Source: AP-15 sp963735445 (GTDB taxonomy: Bacteria > Pseudomonadota > Alphaproteobacteria > ATCC43930 > CGMCC-115725). Taken from it: a stretch of 64,000 nt of DNA. Numbering within the stretch: position 1 is the first letter of the stretch; each line of letters begins with the position of its first letter. The notes below the pieces were generated by a model. That model was not told the DNA's origin. It saw only the letters and a list, made by a program, of their open reading frames with translations, and ran no database searches. Of this stretch, positions 62,399 through 64,000 are shown one piece after another. Location of the stretch: contig CAVTLC010000031.1 of assembly GCA_963735445.1 (NCBI GenBank), positions 33,604-97,603 on the forward strand, given 5' to 3'. The translations under genes and the position numbers were made by a program.

Positions 62399-63658
62399 AT
62401 GAAGAACAAGTTCACTGACGCGACCGCCAAACAGGCGGCGGGGCCGGCGGATGGTAAGGACCAAATCATCCACCACGACAGCGAGGTGCCCGGGCTCGGG
62501 CTGCGCGTCACCAAAAACGGCGGCCGTTCCTGGATTTTAAATTATCGCAGCCGCGGTCTCGGCCGGCGCATGACGATCGGCGATATCGCCGACTGGCCGG
62601 TGACGCTCGTCCGCGAGGAAGCAAAAAGATTGAACCGGCTGGTCGACCAGGGAACCGATCCGCTGGCCGACCGCGAGACGCTGCGGACCGCCCCCACCGT
62701 CGCCGGTCTTGTCGAGCGCTGGCGCGAAAAGGCCGCTCCAAAGAAAGGCGAACGCTCGCGCGCCGAGGACGAGGGGCTGATCCGACAATGGATCCTGCCA
62801 CAGCTCGGCAAACTTCTCGTCGCCGACGTCAGGCGCAGCGATGTCGAAAAGGTGCACGACAAGATCACCAAATCGGGCGCGCCGGTGCGCGCCAACCGCG
62901 CGCTCGCTCTGTTGTCGCGGCTGTTCAACCTGGCGATCACGTGGGAGATGCGTGCCGACAATCCGGCGCAGCGGATCGAACGCAACCGCGAAATGCGGCG
63001 CCAGCGACATCTCAGCATCGACGAACTCGCCCGGCTGCTGCCGGCGCTCGCCGAGCATAAGAACCAGCAGGCCACCGACATCATCCGGCTGTTACTGTTG
63101 AGCGGGGCGAGGCGCGCCGAAGTCCTGAACATGGAATGGGCGCAGCTCGACCTGTCGCAAGACGGCGGCACCTGGACCAAACCCGCGTCGATGACCAAAC
63201 AGCGCGCCCTGCATCATGTGCCGTTAAATGGCCCGGCGCTGCAGGTGCTACGGGCGATCCGCGCCGAGGCGGAGGCGCTGGCGTTACGCCGCGGCCGCGA
63301 GGTTTCACGGTGGGTGTTTCCCGCCAAAGGCCACGTCGACCAGCCGGTCGGCGACGTCAAACATTCCTGGGCGTCGGTGTGCCGCAAAGCCGGGATCGCG
63401 GATTTGCATCTCCATGATCTAAGACACAGCTACGCGTCACTGTTGGCGTCCTACACCTCCTCAAACCTGCCGATTATTGGCGCCCTGCTCGGGCATACCC
63501 AGGCGAGCACGACGCAGCGCTACGCGCATCTGTTAACCGATCCGCTGCGCGAGGCGACCGAGCGCGTCGGCGCGGTGATCAGTTCGGTTGAAACCGGCAA
63601 GACCGGCGAGATCGTGGCATTGCGGCGCCGCCCGCGGACCCCGGGGGGTGCGGCATGA
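62399..63658 (+). CDS. Tyrosine-recombinase integrase (P4-like)
   Basis: Site-specific integrase of 419 residues, starting at the ATG at 62399 behind GAGGTCGAG. The N-terminal arm-binding domain has VPGLGLRVTKNGGRSWILNY, as in P4-type tRNA integrases. The core-binding region spans about 100-190. The catalytic domain has the first Arg in LLSGARRAEVLNMEW (about 238), HDLRHSYAS (His339 and Arg342), GHTQASTTQRYAHL (His366 and Tyr375). The Lys in the beta hairpin is at about 261-267. All catalytic residues are present, so the enzyme may be active. It is next to tRNA-Arg. A longer frame to 62321 has no ribosome site. Confidence 0.92.
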   Translation: MKNKFTDATAKQAAGPADGKDQIIHHDSEVPGLGLRVTKNGGRSWILNYRSRGLGRRMTIGDIADWPVTLVREEAKRLNRLVDQGTDPLADRETLRTAPTVAGLVERWREKAAPKKGERSRAEDEGLIRQWILPQLGKLLVADVRRSDVEKVHDKITKSGAPVRANRALALLSRLFNLAITWEMRADNPAQRIERNREMRRQRHLSIDELARLLPALAEHKNQQATDIIRLLLLSGARRAEVLNMEWAQLDLSQDGGTWTKPASMTKQRALHHVPLNGPALQVLRAIRAEAEALALRRGREVSRWVFPAKGHVDQPVGDVKHSWASVCRKAGIADLHLHDLRHSYASLLASYTSSNLPIIGALLGHTQASTTQRYAHLLTDPLREATERVGAVISSVETGKTGEIVALRRRPRTPGGAA

Positions 63659-64000
63659 GCGAAACGGCCGCCGACAAACTCCCCGAATTCGAGGACGCCG
63701 AAGCGGCCTGGGGCGCGATGAAGCTGCCGCCCGCCCGCACCGGTCTGCCGATGGCGGTGTGGATAACGGCAAACGAAGGCTGGCCGCATGACGTGCGGGT
63801 CAAGGTCAGCCGCATCCACGGCGGCCGCGGCGCGTGGTCGGGCGCCGCTTCGGTGGCGGTGCGGCCGCAACCGCGCGAGATTGTGCCCGGCAGCCTCTCG
63901 TCCGGCGATTTCGCGCTGGTCGGCCGCTGGATCGAGCTCAACCGCCAGCTGATCGTCGAGGTTTGGGACGGCACGGTCGATGCCGTCGCCGAGGAGGTCT
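63655..64000 (+). CDS. Island hypothetical protein (3' end outside window)
   Basis: At least 115 residues, starting at an ATG that overlaps the integrase stop (ATGA). It contains LPMAVWITANEGWPHDVRVK, GGRGAWSGAASVAVRPQPRE and LVGRWIELNRQLIVEVWDG. I recall very similar proteins beside integrases in Bradyrhizobium-like islands, but no function. The overlap suggests it is co-translated with the integrase. The end is cut by the window edge. Confidence 0.6.
   Translation, partial: MSETAADKLPEFEDAEAAWGAMKLPPARTGLPMAVWITANEGWPHDVRVKVSRIHGGRGAWSGAASVAVRPQPREIVPGSLSSGDFALVGRWIELNRQLIVEVWDGTVDAVAEEV

Noticed and set aside
1..64000. CRISPR array or insertion sequence
   Set aside because: No regularly spaced direct repeats and no transposase motif were seen; the only recombinase is the integrase at 62.4 kb.

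Overview
The window looks like a chromosome segment of a GC-rich, free-living alphaproteobacterium. The evidence is the alpha-typical gene orders argH-lptM-lysA-TIGR02302 and hemD-mitofilin-hemY, a membrane-bound ferritin of the MbfA type, a glutamyl-Q-tRNA(Asp) synthetase, a CoA-thioester metabolism repertoire, and intergenic repeats of the kind seen in Bradyrhizobium-like genomes. I cannot place it below the class from sequence alone. Two tRNA genes (Thr-CGT and Arg-CCT) are present; there is no rRNA and no CRISPR array.

Layout. 0-6 kb: a truncated MFS transporter, small secreted proteins, a DUF1194 protein, an ornithine/lysine decarboxylase and a CinA-C amidohydrolase. 5.6-9 kb: a CoA cluster (BadI/MenB-like hydratase, acyl-CoA ligase, enoyl-CoA hydratase). 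9-12.5 kb: two TIGR04282/04283-type sugar-transfer genes divergent from a PA0069-type radical SAM protein, then a GrdB-like reductase without selenocysteine. 12.9-19 kb: two DUF6134 paralogues flanking a PLP enzyme, a family I CoA-transferase pair and an LLM flavin oxidoreductase. 19-21.6 kb: 5-oxoprolinase pxpA divergent from pxpBC. 21.6-27.3 kb: secreted proteins and lipoproteins, a long-chain acyl-CoA ligase, and a small accessory patch with a DUF4279 protein and a SeqA-N-like fusion behind a palindromic operator. 27.3-34 kb: LLM plus alpha/beta hydrolase, a cNMP-binding/PP2C phosphatase, succinate-semialdehyde dehydrogenase, an intergenic repeat region, and an isocitrate-lyase-family enzyme. 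34-39 kb: an emrB-marR-emrA-emrB drug-efflux block. 39.3-41.3 kb: a three-gene phage-like cassette. 41-49 kb: gluQ, esterase, TlpA thioredoxin, argH-lptM-lysA-TIGR02302 and a YcbK-like peptidase. 49.8-57.9 kb: a long minus-strand run of mbfA, a zinc-ribbon protein, a PimC/PimD-like acyl-CoA dehydrogenase pair, a hydratase/3-hydroxyacyl-CoA dehydrogenase fusion, thiE and a SIMPL protein. 58-64 kb: hemD-mitofilin-hemY, tRNA-Thr, tRNA-Arg, and a tyrosine integrase that marks the start of an island running off the right edge.

A strong window-wide signal concerns sequence quality. At least 13 otherwise normal genes, including argH, lysA, thiE and pxpC, carry single-base frameshifts (about 20 sites). 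Nearly all read as one extra base, often in short homopolymers. Restoring them gives full-length family members, so I annotate these as single genes with probable assembly indels rather than as true pseudogenes. Several start sites were moved inward from the longest open frame; the reasons are given per entry.
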